NCBI RefSeq assembly: GCF_001512305.1
Contig: NZ_LNUT01000004.1
Location: 1,167,392 to 1,231,391, forward strand
Origin: Arthrobacter sp. EPSL27
GTDB taxonomy: Bacteria > Actinomycetota > Actinomycetes > Actinomycetales > Micrococcaceae
DNA: 64,000 nt
Direction: 5' to 3'
Position numbers and translations under genes: made by a program. This document shows, in pieces, positions 9,374-19,177 of this stretch. The notes beneath the pieces were generated by a model. The model worked only from the letters and a program-made list of their open reading frames with translations. It was not told the DNA's origin and did no database searches. Within the stretch, counting starts at the first letter, position 1; every line of letters begins with the position of its first letter.

Positions 9374-10956
9374 CTGGTCCGATTCCCGCACCCCTCACCA
9401 CCTCACCCCGGCTCCGCGACCTGACCACCTGGGACTCAGACTGGGCCGGGCTCCGCGTGGTGGTCACCGGCATCGGGGTCTCCGGCTTCGCCGCCGCGGA
9501 CACCCTGATCGAACTCGGCGCCCGGGTGGTCGTCGTGGACGCCGCCACGGGTTCCAGGGCGCAGGCCCAGGCCGACACCCTGCGGATCGTCGGCGCCGCC
9601 GACGTGCTGCTGGGCGAGGACGCCGTGGAAACCGTTCCCAAGGTCGACGGCGGCAAGCCTGACCTGATCGTCACGTCCCCGGGCTGGCGTCCGGACCAGT
9701 CCCTGCTGGCCGCCGCGGCCCGCGCCCACATCCCCATCTGGGGCGATGTGGAACTGGCCTGGCGGGTCCGGCAGCGGGCGGGCCGCAAGACCGCCGACTG
9801 GCTCACCATCACCGGGACCAACGGAAAAACCACGACTGTAGGGCTGACCGAATCGATGCTGCAGGCGGCGGGGCTCAAAGCCATCGCAGTCGGCAACGTC
9901 GGCACCCCGATCCTGGACGCCCTGCGGGACCCGGTGGACTACGACGTCTTCGCCGTCGAGCTCTCCAGCTTCCAGCTGCACTGGAGCGACTCCGTCTCCC
10001 CGGTGGCAAGCGTCTGCCTCAACGTCGCCGAGGATCATGTCGACTGGCACGGCTCCTACGCGTCGTACCTCGCGGACAAGGCCAAGGTCTACGAACGCAC
10101 CCAGAAGGCCTGCATCTACAACGCAGAGCAGATCGAAACCGAACGCATGGTCGAGGAAGCCGACGTCGTCGAAGGCTGCCGCGCGGTGGCCTTCACCACG
10201 GTCACGCCCGCCGTCAGCATGCTCGGGGTTGTGGAGGGCCTCCTGGTGGACCGCGCCTTCATCGCCGAGCGCAAGGACAGCGCCGCCGAACTGGCGTCCA
10301 TTTCGGACCTCGGCCCGGTGGCTCCGCGCCACATGGTGGCCAACGCCCTGGCCGCGGCAGCCCTGGTCCGGGCCTACGGCGTCGAGCCCGCCGACGTCCG
10401 CAAAGGCCTCCTGAACTACCTGCCGGGGGACCACCGCATCCAGCTGGTCGCCAGGCACAACGACATCCTCTGGGTCAACGACTCCAAAGCCACCAACCCG
10501 CATGCGGCCGCAGCGTCCCTCTCCGCCTTCGAGAACGTCGTGTGGATCGCCGGCGGGCTGTCCAAGGGCGTGAACTACGACGCGCTGGTCCAGGACCACG
10601 CGAAGCGGCTCAAGGCCGTGGTGCTGATCGGCACGGACTCCGGGGACCTGCGGGCCGCGCTGCAGCGACACGCGCCCGATGTCCCCGTGATCGGGGAGGG
10701 GAAAGGCGAAACTGGAGGGGTACAGACTGCCGGGACGGCCGACGCCGGCGCAGGACCCTCGCCGATTTTCGGTGAGACTGTGATGGCCCAGGCCGTTGCT
10801 GCGGCGGCGCAGCTCGCCGCGTCCGGGGACACTGTGCTCCTGGCCCCGGCGGCTGCATCCATGGACCAGTTCTCTTCCTACGCTCACCGTGGCGACGCCT
10901 TCATCGAAGCGGTCCGCGAGCTCGTGGAAGGGCAGGCTTCGACCAGCAAGGAGTAA
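9370..10956 (+). CDS. murD: UDP-MurNAc-L-alanine:D-glutamate ligase MurD
   Basis: MurD adds D-Glu to UDP-MurNAc-L-Ala. The protein has an N-terminal Rossmann-like UDP-binding domain ([17 protein letters not shown]), a P-loop GTNGKTT at 149-155, and the Mur ligase C-domain with [18 protein letters not shown] 9370 (528 aa) was chosen because it overlaps the mraY stop as GTGA. An in-frame ATG 15 bp upstream would lie inside mraY. A Gly-rich insertion (about 440-465) in the C-terminal domain makes it somewhat longer than enterobacterial MurD. ftsW starts 2 bp after its stop. Confidence 0.94.
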   Translation: MTGPIPAPLTTSPRLRDLTTWDSDWAGLRVVVTGIGVSGFAAADTLIELGARVVVVDAATGSRAQAQADTLRIVGAADVLLGEDAVETVPKVDGGKPDLIVTSPGWRPDQSLLAAAARAHIPIWGDVELAWRVRQRAGRKTADWLTITGTNGKTTTVGLTESMLQAAGLKAIAVGNVGTPILDALRDPVDYDVFAVELSSFQLHWSDSVSPVASVCLNVAEDHVDWHGSYASYLADKAKVYERTQKACIYNAEQIETERMVEEADVVEGCRAVAFTTVTPAVSMLGVVEGLLVDRAFIAERKDSAAELASISDLGPVAPRHMVANALAAAALVRAYGVEPADVRKGLLNYLPGDHRIQLVARHNDILWVNDSKATNPHAAAASLSAFENVVWIAGGLSKGVNYDALVQDHAKRLKAVVLIGTDSGDLRAALQRHAPDVPVIGEGKGETGGVQTAGTADAGAGPSPIFGETVMAQAVAAAAQLAASGDTVLLAPAAASMDQFSSYAHRGDAFIEAVRELVEGQASTSKE

Positions 10957-10958
10957 CG

Positions 10959-12488
10959 ATGGTCAGCACGCCCACACGTACCGCCGCGGGCACGCGCGCC
11001 GCGCCGGGGTCGTCGACGCGTTCAGGCGCAACGCCTCCCGCGAAACCGGCACCCCCGGCAGCGCGGGGCCCGCAGGCCGCCGGCCGGAAGGTCCGGGGCT
11101 GGTACCAGGGCTTCTGGTCCGCCCTCGAGGGGACGGGCAAGTCCCGCAACGGCTCCACCTACTACCTCATCCTGGGCTCCACCCTTGCCCTGACGGCGAT
11201 CGGCATCATGATGGTGCTCTCCGCGTCCAGCGTCGAGGCCATCGCCGCCGGGGAATCGCCCTACTCGGCCGCCCTGAAACAGGGGATGTTCGCCGGGATC
11301 GGCGTCTTCGGCATGTTCCTGCTCTCCCGGGTCAACGTGGTGTGGCTCAAGCGCGGCGCGTGGGTGGCGATCCTTGCCGCGTTCGTCCTGCTGGTGCTGG
11401 TGCTGCTGGTCGGCCGCAGCGCCCTCGGAAACCAGAACTGGATCGACGTCGGGCCCTTCACGTTCCAGCCGTCCGAGGCGGCGAAGCTCGCCCTTGCCCT
11501 GTGGATGGCCACAGTCCTTGACCGGAAGGCCAGGCTGCTGTCCAACACCTGGCACGCCCTGGTTCCCGTGGTGCTCCCGGGCGCCGCCGGCGTGATCGGG
11601 CTCATCCTGATGGGCAACGACCTCGGCACCGCCATGATCGTCATGATGATCACGGCGGCCGCCCTGTTCTTCGCCGGCGTGCGGCTGTACCTGTTCGGGA
11701 TCGCCGGCATCGTCCTCGCGGCGGGCACGGCCGTCCTGGCCATCACCAGCCCCAACCGCGTCTGCCGCATCCTGTCCTGGACCGGCCAGACCTGTGCCGA
11801 CGGCTCCGACGTCAACTACCAGTCCACCAACGGCCTGTACGGCCTGGCCTCGGGCGGATGGTTCGGCGTGGGGCTGGGCCAGAGCCGGCAGAAATACAGC
11901 TGGATCCCGGAAGCCCACAACGACTTCATCTTCGCCATCATCGGCGAGGAGCTCGGGCTCGTCGGCACGTTCGTGGTGCTGGTGCTCTTCGCCATCCTGG
12001 GCACCGCCATCTACCGCGTGGTGGTGGCCCAGAAGGACATGTTCCACCGCGTCCTGGCCGGCACCATCATGGTGTGGCTGCTGGGCCAGGCCACCGTCAA
12101 CATGGCAGTGGTCACCGGCCTGGCACCCGTGGTGGGCATCCCGCTGCCGTTCATTTCCTACGGCGGCTCCGCCCTGCTGATGTCCCTGTGCGCGATCGGT
12201 GTGGTCCTGTCCCTGGCGCGGGCCCAGATGGCGCCCGGCCTCCAGCCGAAGCGGCTGTTCAGGTTCGGCCCGGCCGGGCTGGCGGCATCCCTGCGGAAGC
12301 GGAACCGGGCCCGCGCCGCGGCAGGGAGCGCCGGCACGACAGCCGGCAGCAAGACCACCAGGCCGCCAGCCGGTAAAGCAGGAACCGGCGAGCCAGCCCC
12401 CAAAACACCGGCCTCCGGAACACCGGCACCCCGCAAGCCCGGAACCAGAACACCCGCCCCCAGCAATCCCGCACGAAAGCGCAGATAG
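10959..12488 (+). CDS. ftsW: Peptidoglycan glycosyltransferase FtsW (SEDS family)
   Basis: FtsW polymerises lipid II glycan strands at the septum and works with FtsI. The 509-residue protein has a basic N-terminal tail of about 60 residues and about ten transmembrane segments. SEDS features include [41 protein letters not shown] and the late [12 protein letters not shown]-terminal extension of about 75 residues rich in Lys, Pro, Thr and Ala is cytoplasmic and low-complexity. The ATG has AAGGAG 7 bp upstream. Confidence 0.95.
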   Translation: MVSTPTRTAAGTRAAPGSSTRSGATPPAKPAPPAARGPQAAGRKVRGWYQGFWSALEGTGKSRNGSTYYLILGSTLALTAIGIMMVLSASSVEAIAAGESPYSAALKQGMFAGIGVFGMFLLSRVNVVWLKRGAWVAILAAFVLLVLVLLVGRSALGNQNWIDVGPFTFQPSEAAKLALALWMATVLDRKARLLSNTWHALVPVVLPGAAGVIGLILMGNDLGTAMIVMMITAAALFFAGVRLYLFGIAGIVLAAGTAVLAITSPNRVCRILSWTGQTCADGSDVNYQSTNGLYGLASGGWFGVGLGQSRQKYSWIPEAHNDFIFAIIGEELGLVGTFVVLVLFAILGTAIYRVVVAQKDMFHRVLAGTIMVWLLGQATVNMAVVTGLAPVVGIPLPFISYGGSALLMSLCAIGVVLSLARAQMAPGLQPKRLFRFGPAGLAASLRKRNRARAAAGSAGTTAGSKTTRPPAGKAGTGEPAPKTPASGTPAPRKPGTRTPAPSNPARKRR

Positions 12489-12493
12489 CCCCC

Positions 12494-13651
12494 ATGAACA
12501 CCGAGTCGTCCTTGTCTGTCGTCCTTGCCGGCGGCGGAACAGCCGGGCACATCAGCCCCCTCCTGGCCATCGCCAACGCCCTCCGGGAGGCCCGCCCCGG
12601 AGTGCGCCTGCTGGCCGTGGGCACCCCGGCAGGCATGGAGGCGCGGCTGGTCCCGGCTGCCGGGGTCGACCTTGCCACCATCAGCCGGGTTCCTTTCCCG
12701 CGGCGCCCATCCATGGACCTGCTCCGGCTGCCCGGACGGCTGGCCGGCGCGGTGAAGCAGGCAGGAGTGATCCTTGACGACGCCCACGCCGACGTCCTGG
12801 TCGGCGTCGGCGGTTACGTGTGCACACCGATGTACCTCGCCGCCCGGTGCCGCAGGATCCCGATTGTCATCCACGAGGCGAACACCCGCCCGGGGCTGGC
12901 GAACCGGGTGGGGGCACTCCTCGGCGGACGGGTGGCCGTGGCCTTCGCGGCAACCCGGCTGGGCGGCTCCCGCCACGTCGGCATGCCGATGCGCAAGGAG
13001 ATCTCGGGCCTGGACCGGGCCGCCGCGCGGTCCGCCGCCCGTGAAGCCCTCGGACTGGATCCGGACCGCCCGGCCCTGATTGTGACCGGCGGATCCTCCG
13101 GCGCCCAGAGCATCAACCGCACCATCGCCGCGTCGGTGGGCCTCCTGGCGGAGGCCGGCATCCAGACGCTGCACATCACCGGACGCGGCAAAGCCGTGCA
13201 CGACGCCGACGGCAAACCGCTCACCGCCCCCGGCTACCAGCAGCGCGAATACGTCGACGGCATGGAAACCGTGTACGCCGCCGCCGACCTGCTGCTGGCC
13301 CGTTCCGGCGCCGCGACCGTCTGCGAGGTGGCCGCCGTCGGCCTCCCCGCGGTCTTCGTCCCGCTCCCGATCGGCAACGGCGAACAGGCGCTCAACGCCG
13401 CCGGACTCGTCGACGCCGGTGCAGCCCTGCTCGTGGAGGACCGCCTGTTCTCCCCGGACTGGGTCCGGGCGAACATCATCCCCCTGCTGCAGGACCCAGG
13501 CCGGCTCGCCCGCATGGCGGACGCGGCCGAACACCTCGGCATCCGCGACGCCGACCGGCGGATGGCCGATCTTGTCCTGGGGGCCGCGGCCTCCGACGGG
13601 GCACGGCCCGCACCGGCCGGAACACCCGACAAGCACGGCAGGAAGCGGTAG
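12494..13651 (+). CDS. murG: UDP-GlcNAc:lipid I GlcNAc transferase MurG
   Basis: MurG is the peripheral membrane GT-B glycosyltransferase that converts lipid I to lipid II. The 385-residue protein has the N-terminal [10 protein letters not shown] motif, [15 protein letters not shown], and the C-terminal UDP-GlcNAc-binding [10 protein letters not shown] and [10 protein letters not shown] motifs. The Gln and Asn of the GNGEQALNA segment are consistent with sugar-nucleotide contact. It lies 5 bp after ftsW and 4 bp before murC. Confidence 0.95.
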   Translation: MNTESSLSVVLAGGGTAGHISPLLAIANALREARPGVRLLAVGTPAGMEARLVPAAGVDLATISRVPFPRRPSMDLLRLPGRLAGAVKQAGVILDDAHADVLVGVGGYVCTPMYLAARCRRIPIVIHEANTRPGLANRVGALLGGRVAVAFAATRLGGSRHVGMPMRKEISGLDRAAARSAAREALGLDPDRPALIVTGGSSGAQSINRTIAASVGLLAEAGIQTLHITGRGKAVHDADGKPLTAPGYQQREYVDGMETVYAAADLLLARSGAATVCEVAAVGLPAVFVPLPIGNGEQALNAAGLVDAGAALLVEDRLFSPDWVRANIIPLLQDPGRLARMADAAEHLGIRDADRRMADLVLGAAASDGARPAPAGTPDKHGRKR

Positions 13652-13655
13652 AGCA

Positions 13656-15146
13656 ATGACCCGGACAGAAGAACAGCACACTCCCGCCGCAGGACCGGCC
13701 GCAGAAGCCCTGGGCCGGGTGCATTTCATCGGCATCGGCGGCGTCGGCATGTCCGCCGTGGCCCGGATCATGGTGGCCCGCGGCCTGCCGGTCAGCGGCT
13801 CCGACGCCAAGGACCTCCCGGTCATGGCAGACCTGGCCTCGGCCGGGGCGCGGATCTGCGTCGGCTACGACGCGGTGCACCTCGGCGACGCGCAGACCGT
13901 GGTGGCGGGCTCCGCCATCCGCCCCGACAACCCCGAACTGGCCGCGGCACGGGCTGCCGGGCTCCCGGTCCTCCACCGGTCCGAGGCCCTCGCCGCCGTG
14001 ATGGCCGAGGACACCGCGGTGACGGTGGCCGGCACGCACGGCAAGTCCACCACCACATCCATGATCGCCGTCCTCCTGCAGGGCGCCGGCATGGACCCCT
14101 CGTTCGCCATCGGCGCCAATGTCCCGGCCCTGGGCGTCAACGCCGCCAGCGGCTCCTCGCCGGTCTTCGTCGCGGAAGCCGACGAGTCCGACGGCTCCTT
14201 CCTGAACTACCGGCCGAAGATCGCCGTGGTGACCAACGTTGAACCGGACCACCTCGACTTCTACGGCACCGCGGAGGCCGTGTACGCGTCCTTCGACCGG
14301 TTTACGGCGCTGCTCCCGGCCGACGGTGTGCTGGTGGCCTGCGCGGACGATCCCGGGGCCAAGGCGCTGGCACTGCGGACGCGCGAACGGGGCACCACCC
14401 GTGTTGTGCTCTACGGCACCGGCGCGGACGCCGACTTCGTGCTGCACGACGGCGGCCCGGGCGACGTCTCGATCTCCACCCCCGCAGGCCGCTTCCCCCT
14501 CGACCTGCACGTCCCCGGCCGGCACAACGCCCTCAACGCGGCCGCAGCGTTCGCCGTCGCCCTGGAGCTGGGGGTCGAGCCGGCCCTGGCCGCCGGCGCC
14601 CTGGCCAATTTCACCGGGGCATCCCGGCGCTTCGAATTCAAAGGCGAGGGCCGCGGCGTCCGCGTCTACGACGACTATGCCCACCACCCCACGGAAGTGC
14701 GGGCCGCCCTCTCCGCGGCACGGACCGTGGCCGGCGGACACCAACTGCACGTGCTCTTCCAGCCGCACCTGTTCTCCCGGACCCGCGAGTTCGCCGAGGA
14801 GTTCGCCGCGGCACTCAACACGGCCGACACGGCCCTGGTGCTGGACATCTACCCTGCCCGCGAGGACCCCATCCCCGGAGTCACCAGCGGGCTGATCGCC
14901 GCGCACCTGGGCGCCGGCGGCCGCCTGGTCGCGGCCGGAGCGGACGCCGTGCAGTCCATCGTGTCCGCCGCCGCGCCGGGGGACATTGTGCTCACGGTGG
15001 GCGCCGGCGACGTGACCGCCTACGGGCCCCTGATCGTCGCCGCACTGAACGATTCATCACCGTACGGGGCATCACTGAACGGTGCCTCATTGAACGGTGC
15101 CTCATTGAACGGTGCAGCACTGAATGAAGGACCCGACGGTGCCTAG
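13656..15146 (+). CDS. murC: UDP-MurNAc:L-alanine ligase MurC
   Basis: MurC adds the first stem-peptide residue, L-Ala. From ATG 13656 (AGGAAGCGG upstream) it is 496 residues. It starts with the HFIGIGGVGMSAVARIM nucleotide-sugar domain and has the P-loop GTHGKST at 126-132, the EADESDGSFL segment and YDDYAHHPTEV. The frame is open far upstream inside murG, but that part has no family similarity. The last about 25 residues are a tandem GASLN repeat encoded by a 15-bp minisatellite, not part of the enzyme fold. The 3' end overlaps ftsQ. Confidence 0.94.
   Translation: MTRTEEQHTPAAGPAAEALGRVHFIGIGGVGMSAVARIMVARGLPVSGSDAKDLPVMADLASAGARICVGYDAVHLGDAQTVVAGSAIRPDNPELAAARAAGLPVLHRSEALAAVMAEDTAVTVAGTHGKSTTTSMIAVLLQGAGMDPSFAIGANVPALGVNAASGSSPVFVAEADESDGSFLNYRPKIAVVTNVEPDHLDFYGTAEAVYASFDRFTALLPADGVLVACADDPGAKALALRTRERGTTRVVLYGTGADADFVLHDGGPGDVSISTPAGRFPLDLHVPGRHNALNAAAAFAVALELGVEPALAAGALANFTGASRRFEFKGEGRGVRVYDDYAHHPTEVRAALSAARTVAGGHQLHVLFQPHLFSRTREFAEEFAAALNTADTALVLDIYPAREDPIPGVTSGLIAAHLGAGGRLVAAGADAVQSIVSAAAPGDIVLTVGAGDVTAYGPLIVAALNDSSPYGASLNGASLNGASLNGAALNEGPDGA
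15066..15125 (+). repeat. 15-bp tandem repeat, four copies, at the murC 3' end
   Basis: Four consecutive 15-bp units (consensus GGTGCCTCATTGAAC) at 15066-15080, 15081-15095, 15096-15110 and 15111-15125 encode repeated GASLN. The middle two are identical; the outer two differ at a few positions. The unit is a multiple of three, so copy-number change would keep the murC frame. The ftsQ ribosome binding site begins at the end of the array. Confidence 0.95.
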
Positions 15147-16053
15147 CACCCGCCGCCCCAGCTACACGGCCGGTGCGCGCCGCCCGTTGCCCCCGCCGGG
15201 AAACCAGCTGACGGCAAACCCGGCTCCCGGGAAGCAGCTGTCCGGGAACCAGCCGCCGTCCGACGTCATCACGGCGTCCAAGGACGGCGGCGCCCAGGGC
15301 CCTCCGGGCGGCCCTGCCGCCGGTGCCCGGGACAATGTGCTGTCCTTCCCCGAACCGAAGGCCAAGCGCCGCAAGCGCATCCTTCAGGGCACGGTCGGCG
15401 CCCTGGTGGCGGTGGTCGCCGCGCTCATCGCCGCAGCCGTCTACTCGCCGGTCCTCGCGGTGCAGACCGTCACCGTGGAGGGGACAAAACTCCTGACCCA
15501 GGACCAGGTCCAGCAGGCCCTGGCGCCGCTGCAGGGCAAACCCCTGCCGCAGATCGGCGACGGCGACGTGGCAGCCCTCCTGCAGCCCCTGGTCCAGGTC
15601 AAGGACGTCACCGTGCAGGCCCGGCCGCCGTCGACCCTCGCGGTCAAGGTCACCGAGCGCGTGCCGGTGGCCCTGGTCAAACAGGGGGAGGCGCACCAGC
15701 TGGTGGACGTCGAGGGCGTCAAGCTCAGCGACAACGCCGACCCGGACTCGACCCAGCTGCCGGTCATCGACGGCGGCGGCGGCACCCTGCCCAAGGACCT
15801 GTTCCATGCCATCACCGGCGTGCTCGGGGCGCTGCCGGCCGACGTGCTCGCCCGGCTCTCCAACGCCTCGGCGAAATCGGTGGATGCCGTCGAGCTCAAG
15901 CTCGTCGACGGCCAGACGATCGTCTGGGGCAACGCGGGGGAGAAGGAGCTCAAGGCCAAGGTCCTCGAGGCGCTGCTAAAAGCTCCGGCGGACCCGAAGA
16001 ACCCGGTCCGGATCTACGACGTGAGTGTCCCGCGGCACCCCGTCACCCGCTAG
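15139..16053 (+). CDS. ftsQ: Cell division protein FtsQ/DivIB
   Basis: FtsQ is a bitopic divisome scaffold linking early and late division proteins. The protein has a long basic, Pro-rich cytoplasmic N-terminus, one transmembrane helix (about 83-101), and an extracytoplasmic POTRA domain (about 106-175) followed by the FtsQ beta domain. GTG 15139 was chosen because GAAGGA lies about 8 bp upstream (304 aa). An in-frame ATG at 15124 is possible but lacks a good ribosome binding site. It overlaps the murC end by 8 bp. Confidence 0.9.
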   Translation: MPSTRRPSYTAGARRPLPPPGNQLTANPAPGKQLSGNQPPSDVITASKDGGAQGPPGGPAAGARDNVLSFPEPKAKRRKRILQGTVGALVAVVAALIAAAVYSPVLAVQTVTVEGTKLLTQDQVQQALAPLQGKPLPQIGDGDVAALLQPLVQVKDVTVQARPPSTLAVKVTERVPVALVKQGEAHQLVDVEGVKLSDNADPDSTQLPVIDGGGGTLPKDLFHAITGVLGALPADVLARLSNASAKSVDAVELKLVDGQTIVWGNAGEKELKAKVLEALLKAPADPKNPVRIYDVSVPRHPVTR

Positions 16054-16256
16054 CCGCCGCGTGTGCAACATCGGCTATTTTCGCGGTATTACCGCGACAC
16101 GCGCACTCGGTTATTGAATGTCATCACACAAGGAAATAGCGTCACAGCATGAGTTACTTGACATAACTATAACCCTCAAGTCGAAGGTTAAGGTTCAAAG
16201 CTTCAAGTCCGACTCCATCAGTTTTCGCATTAGTACACGAACAAGGGACACGTAAC
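16054..16256 (+). promoter_or_regulatory. AT-richer ftsQ-ftsZ regulatory region
   Basis: This 203-bp gap is clearly more AT-rich than its surroundings. It contains a TTGACA hexamer (16158-16163), a dense segment with AACC...GGTT inverted ends (about 16172-16190) and two copies of TCAAGTC (about 16177 and 16204). Two GACAC words (16096-16100 and 16248-16252) match the core bound by WhiA in Streptomyces. This is most likely a dedicated ftsZ promoter region; exact promoter hexamers cannot be fixed by eye. Confidence 0.6.
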
Positions 16257-17483
16257 GTGGCAGCTCCGCAGAATTACTTGGCCGTCATCAAGGTCGTCGG
16301 CATCGGCGGCGGTGGCGTGAACGCAGTCAACCGCATGATTGAGGTGGGACTGCGCGGCGTTGAATTCATCGCCATCAACACCGACGCGCAGGCGCTGCTG
16401 ATGAGCGATGCCGACGTCAAGCTCGACGTCGGGCGCGAGCTGACCCGCGGCCTGGGAGCCGGTGCGAATCCCGAGGTGGGCCGTCAGGCCGCCGAGGACC
16501 ACGCTGATGAAATCGAAGAGGTCATCCGCGGCGCCGACATGGTCTTCGTCACCGCCGGCGAAGGCGGCGGCACGGGCACCGGCGGCGCCCCCGTCGTCGC
16601 GCGCATCGCCCGCTCCCTCGGCGCACTGACCATCGGTGTCGTCACCCGCCCGTTCACCTTCGAGGGCCGCCGCCGCGCAGGCTCCGCCGAGGCCGGCATC
16701 GACGCCCTGCGCGATGAAGTCGACACGCTGATCGTCATCCCGAACGACAGGCTCCTGTCCATCAGCGACCGCAACGTCTCCGTTCTGGACGCGTTCCGCT
16801 CCGCCGACCAGGTGCTGCTGTCCGGCGTCCAGGGCATCACCGACCTGATCACCACCCCGGGCCTGATCAACCTCGACTTTGCCGACGTCAAGTCCGTCAT
16901 GCAGGGCGCAGGGTCGGCCCTGATGGGCATCGGCTCCGCCCGCGGCGAGGACCGCGCCGTCAAGGCTGCGGAGCTGGCCATCGCCTCCCCGCTGCTGGAA
17001 GCCTCGATTGACGGCGCCCACGGCGTCCTGCTGTCCATCCAGGGCGGCTCGGACCTCGGCCTCTTCGAAATCAACGAGGCGGCCCGCCTCGTCCAGGAAG
17101 TCGCGCACCCCGAGGCCAACATCATCTTCGGTGCGGTCATCGACGACGCTCTCGGCGACGAGGCCCGCGTCACCGTGATCGCTGCCGGGTTCGACGACGT
17201 CAAGGCCACGTCCCCGTCCATGGACCAGTCCCTGCCGCAGACGGCGCCGCAGCGCCCCGCAGCGCCGGCGGCGGCCCCCGCCCCGGCCCAGGCGCCGTCC
17301 TCGGCACAGGTCCAGCCCCTGCACGCGACGGTCGGCGCCTCCGGCTATGGCGGATGGGGCCAGCAGCGCCCGTCGGCCGTCCCGGCTGACTCCGGATTCG
17401 ACGTCGACCTGCCCTCGGTTGTGGAGCCGGACCTGTCCGGCCGCCACTCCGACGACCTGGACGTCCCCGACTTCCTCAAGTAG
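16257..17483 (+). CDS. ftsZ: Cell division GTPase FtsZ
   Basis: FtsZ is the tubulin-like GTPase that polymerises into the Z-ring. The 408-residue protein has the nucleotide-binding [16 protein letters not shown], the tubulin signature GGGTGTG at 103-109, and [21 protein letters not shown] disordered Pro/Ala/Gln linker (about 320-370) leads to the conserved C-terminal [10 protein letters not shown] that binds SepF and other partners. GTG start with GGGA upstream. It is preceded by its own AT-rich regulatory region and followed by a strong hairpin, so it can be transcribed separately from the genes on either side. Confidence 0.97.
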   Translation: MAAPQNYLAVIKVVGIGGGGVNAVNRMIEVGLRGVEFIAINTDAQALLMSDADVKLDVGRELTRGLGAGANPEVGRQAAEDHADEIEEVIRGADMVFVTAGEGGGTGTGGAPVVARIARSLGALTIGVVTRPFTFEGRRRAGSAEAGIDALRDEVDTLIVIPNDRLLSISDRNVSVLDAFRSADQVLLSGVQGITDLITTPGLINLDFADVKSVMQGAGSALMGIGSARGEDRAVKAAELAIASPLLEASIDGAHGVLLSIQGGSDLGLFEINEAARLVQEVAHPEANIIFGAVIDDALGDEARVTVIAAGFDDVKATSPSMDQSLPQTAPQRPAAPAAAPAPAQAPSSAQVQPLHATVGASGYGGWGQQRPSAVPADSGFDVDLPSVVEPDLSGRHSDDLDVPDFLK

Positions 17484-17491
17484 GCCCGCGA

Positions 17492-17533
17492 AAAGCACCA
17501 TGGCACTGCCGGATGGCAGTGCCATGGTGCTTT
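17492..17533 (+). terminator. Perfect 19-bp hairpin after ftsZ
   Basis: AAAGCACCATGGCACTGCC (17492-17510) pairs perfectly with 17515-17533 around a GGAT loop, 8 bp after the ftsZ stop. It ends in TTTCTC rather than a long T run. It should end most ftsZ transcripts and separate them from pgeF-yggS-sepF. Confidence 0.85.
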
Positions 17534-17586
17534 CTCGTAGGATCTAAGTTCTGCAAACAAGTCCGGCAACGATGTGGGGTTATTAA

Positions 17587-18342
17587 GTGTTCTCGTGGCG
17601 GGCGGAAGTCCGGCCCGGCGTCTGGGTGGCTTTCACCGACGCCACAGCCGGAAACCTGGCGCTCCATGTCGGCGACGATCCGGTGGCGGTCCGGCACCGG
17701 CGGGCGGGCATTGAAGCGGAGCTGGGACTCGGCAGCAGGCCCTTCCAGTACATGAACCAGGTCCACGGCAACGAGGTGGCGGGCATCGGTGCCGCCGGTG
17801 CTGGCGTGGGCCGTACGGATGCTCCCACCGCCGACGCCATGGTCTCCCTGGGCGAACCCCTCGCCGTTATGGTGGCCGACTGTGTTCCCGTGGTGCTGGT
17901 CGGGGAACGGGCCGGGGAGGAAAACCCTGTCCTGGCGGTCGCCCACGCCGGACGCCCCGGCGTCGCCAGCGGCGTGGTTCCGGCGGCCGTGGCACGGATG
18001 CGCGGCCTGGGCGCCACCGGCCTCAGTGCCTGGATCGGCCCGTCGGTTTGCGGACAATGCTATGAAGTCCCCGCCGCCATGCGCGACGACGTGGCCGCCC
18101 GCGTGCCCGCTGCCTGGTGCACCACCTCCCGCGGCACCCCCGGGCTGGACCTGCCCGCAGCCGTCCGCAGCCAGCTGCAAGACGCCGGGGTGCGGATCGA
18201 ATACACCGGCGGCTGCACGATGGAGGACCCCCGGCTGTTCTCGTACCGACGGGACCCGGGCACCGGGCGTTTCGCCGGACTGGTGTGGACAGCGGCTGAA
18301 CCAGCCCCCGCCGGACAGCCGGACGGAGCATCCCGTGCCTGA
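17587..18342 (+). CDS. pgeF: Peptidoglycan editing factor PgeF (YfiH/DUF152, laccase-like fold)
   Basis: Proteins of this family were once called multicopper polyphenol oxidases. Enterobacterial YfiH is now known to hydrolyse mis-incorporated residues from UDP-MurNAc peptides, which fits the location after ftsZ. The 251-residue protein has the conserved metal/catalytic triad candidates His60 (NQVHGNEV), Cys99 (VADCVPVVL) and His120 (AHAGRPG). The last motif has Arg where HAGWRG is usual. GTG start; it ends inside the beginning of the yggS homologue (8-bp overlap). Confidence 0.85.
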   Translation: MFSWRAEVRPGVWVAFTDATAGNLALHVGDDPVAVRHRRAGIEAELGLGSRPFQYMNQVHGNEVAGIGAAGAGVGRTDAPTADAMVSLGEPLAVMVADCVPVVLVGERAGEENPVLAVAHAGRPGVASGVVPAAVARMRGLGATGLSAWIGPSVCGQCYEVPAAMRDDVAARVPAAWCTTSRGTPGLDLPAAVRSQLQDAGVRIEYTGGCTMEDPRLFSYRRDPGTGRFAGLVWTAAEPAPAGQPDGASRA

Positions 18343-19090
18343 AGACCAGACCGCCGTCGCGCAGCCGGACCCCCGGCTGGACCAGCTCCGGGAAGCCCTT
18401 GCCGCCGTCCGGGCGCGCATTGACCGTGCCGCCGGTGCCGCGGGCCGGCAGGAGCGCCCGCCCCGGCTGATTGTCGTCACCAAGTTCCACCCCGCCGAGG
18501 ACGTCCGGCGGCTCGCCGCGCTCGGCGTCACCGATGTGGGGGAGAACCGGGACCAGGAAGCCGCGGCCAAGGCCGCCGCACTGCCGGGGCTCGATCTCCG
18601 CTGGCACTTCATCGGCCAGCTCCAGAGCAACAAGGCCAAATCCGTGGTGAAGTATGCCCACGCCGTGCATTCCGTGGACCGCCCGCAGCTGGCCGCCGCG
18701 CTGGAGAAGGCCATGGCCGCCGAGCAGGAGCGCACCGGACGCGCGCCGCTGGACTGCTTCATCCAGGTAAACCTCAACGACGCTGACGACGACGCCGCCG
18801 GGCTCCGGGGCGGCGCCGCCCCGGAAGCGGTCCCCGGACTGGCCGACCTGGTGGCCGGCTCCGCGGGGCTGCGCCTCGCCGGGCTGATGGCTGTGGCACC
18901 CCTGGGCGCGGATCCCGGCCCCGCCTTCGAGAAACTCGCCGGCCTGTCGGCCCGGCTGACCGCCGACCATCCCGGCGCCACGGGCATTTCCGCGGGCATG
19001 AGCCAGGACCTGGAACAGGCCATCCGGTTCGGGGCGACACACCTTCGCGTTGGTTCCGATATTCTCGGTCCGCGTCCGGCGTTGGGGTAG
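18335..19090 (+). CDS. YggS/PROSC-family pyridoxal phosphate homeostasis protein
   Basis: This is a single-domain PLP-binding TIM-barrel protein of 251 residues that buffers free PLP and has no firmly known enzymatic activity. The family pattern is visible: LIVVTKFHP (candidate PLP Lys), DVGENRDQEAAAK, WHFIGQLQSNKAKSV, and the C-terminal SAGMSQDLEQAIRFGATHLRVGSDI. GTG 18335 was chosen because CGGAG precedes it and it overlaps pgeF by 8 bp. The frame is open further upstream as a shadow of pgeF. The ftsZ-yggS-sepF order is conserved in Gram-positive bacteria. Confidence 0.9.
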   Translation: MPEDQTAVAQPDPRLDQLREALAAVRARIDRAAGAAGRQERPPRLIVVTKFHPAEDVRRLAALGVTDVGENRDQEAAAKAAALPGLDLRWHFIGQLQSNKAKSVVKYAHAVHSVDRPQLAAALEKAMAAEQERTGRAPLDCFIQVNLNDADDDAAGLRGGAAPEAVPGLADLVAGSAGLRLAGLMAVAPLGADPGPAFEKLAGLSARLTADHPGATGISAGMSQDLEQAIRFGATHLRVGSDILGPRPALG

Positions 19091-19177
19091 GTTCAACGTA
19101 TTGGAAGGTAATGGCGGGGATTCCAAGGCTGTGAAGGCATTGATCGGCCCGCCCACGGACACGATTAGGAGTCGACC

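Noticed and set aside
17587..18342. Annotation of pgeF as a copper laccase or polyphenol oxidase
   Set aside because: The family has a laccase-like fold name, but the conserved His-Cys-His set and the ftsZ-neighbour position fit the peptidoglycan editing factor better.
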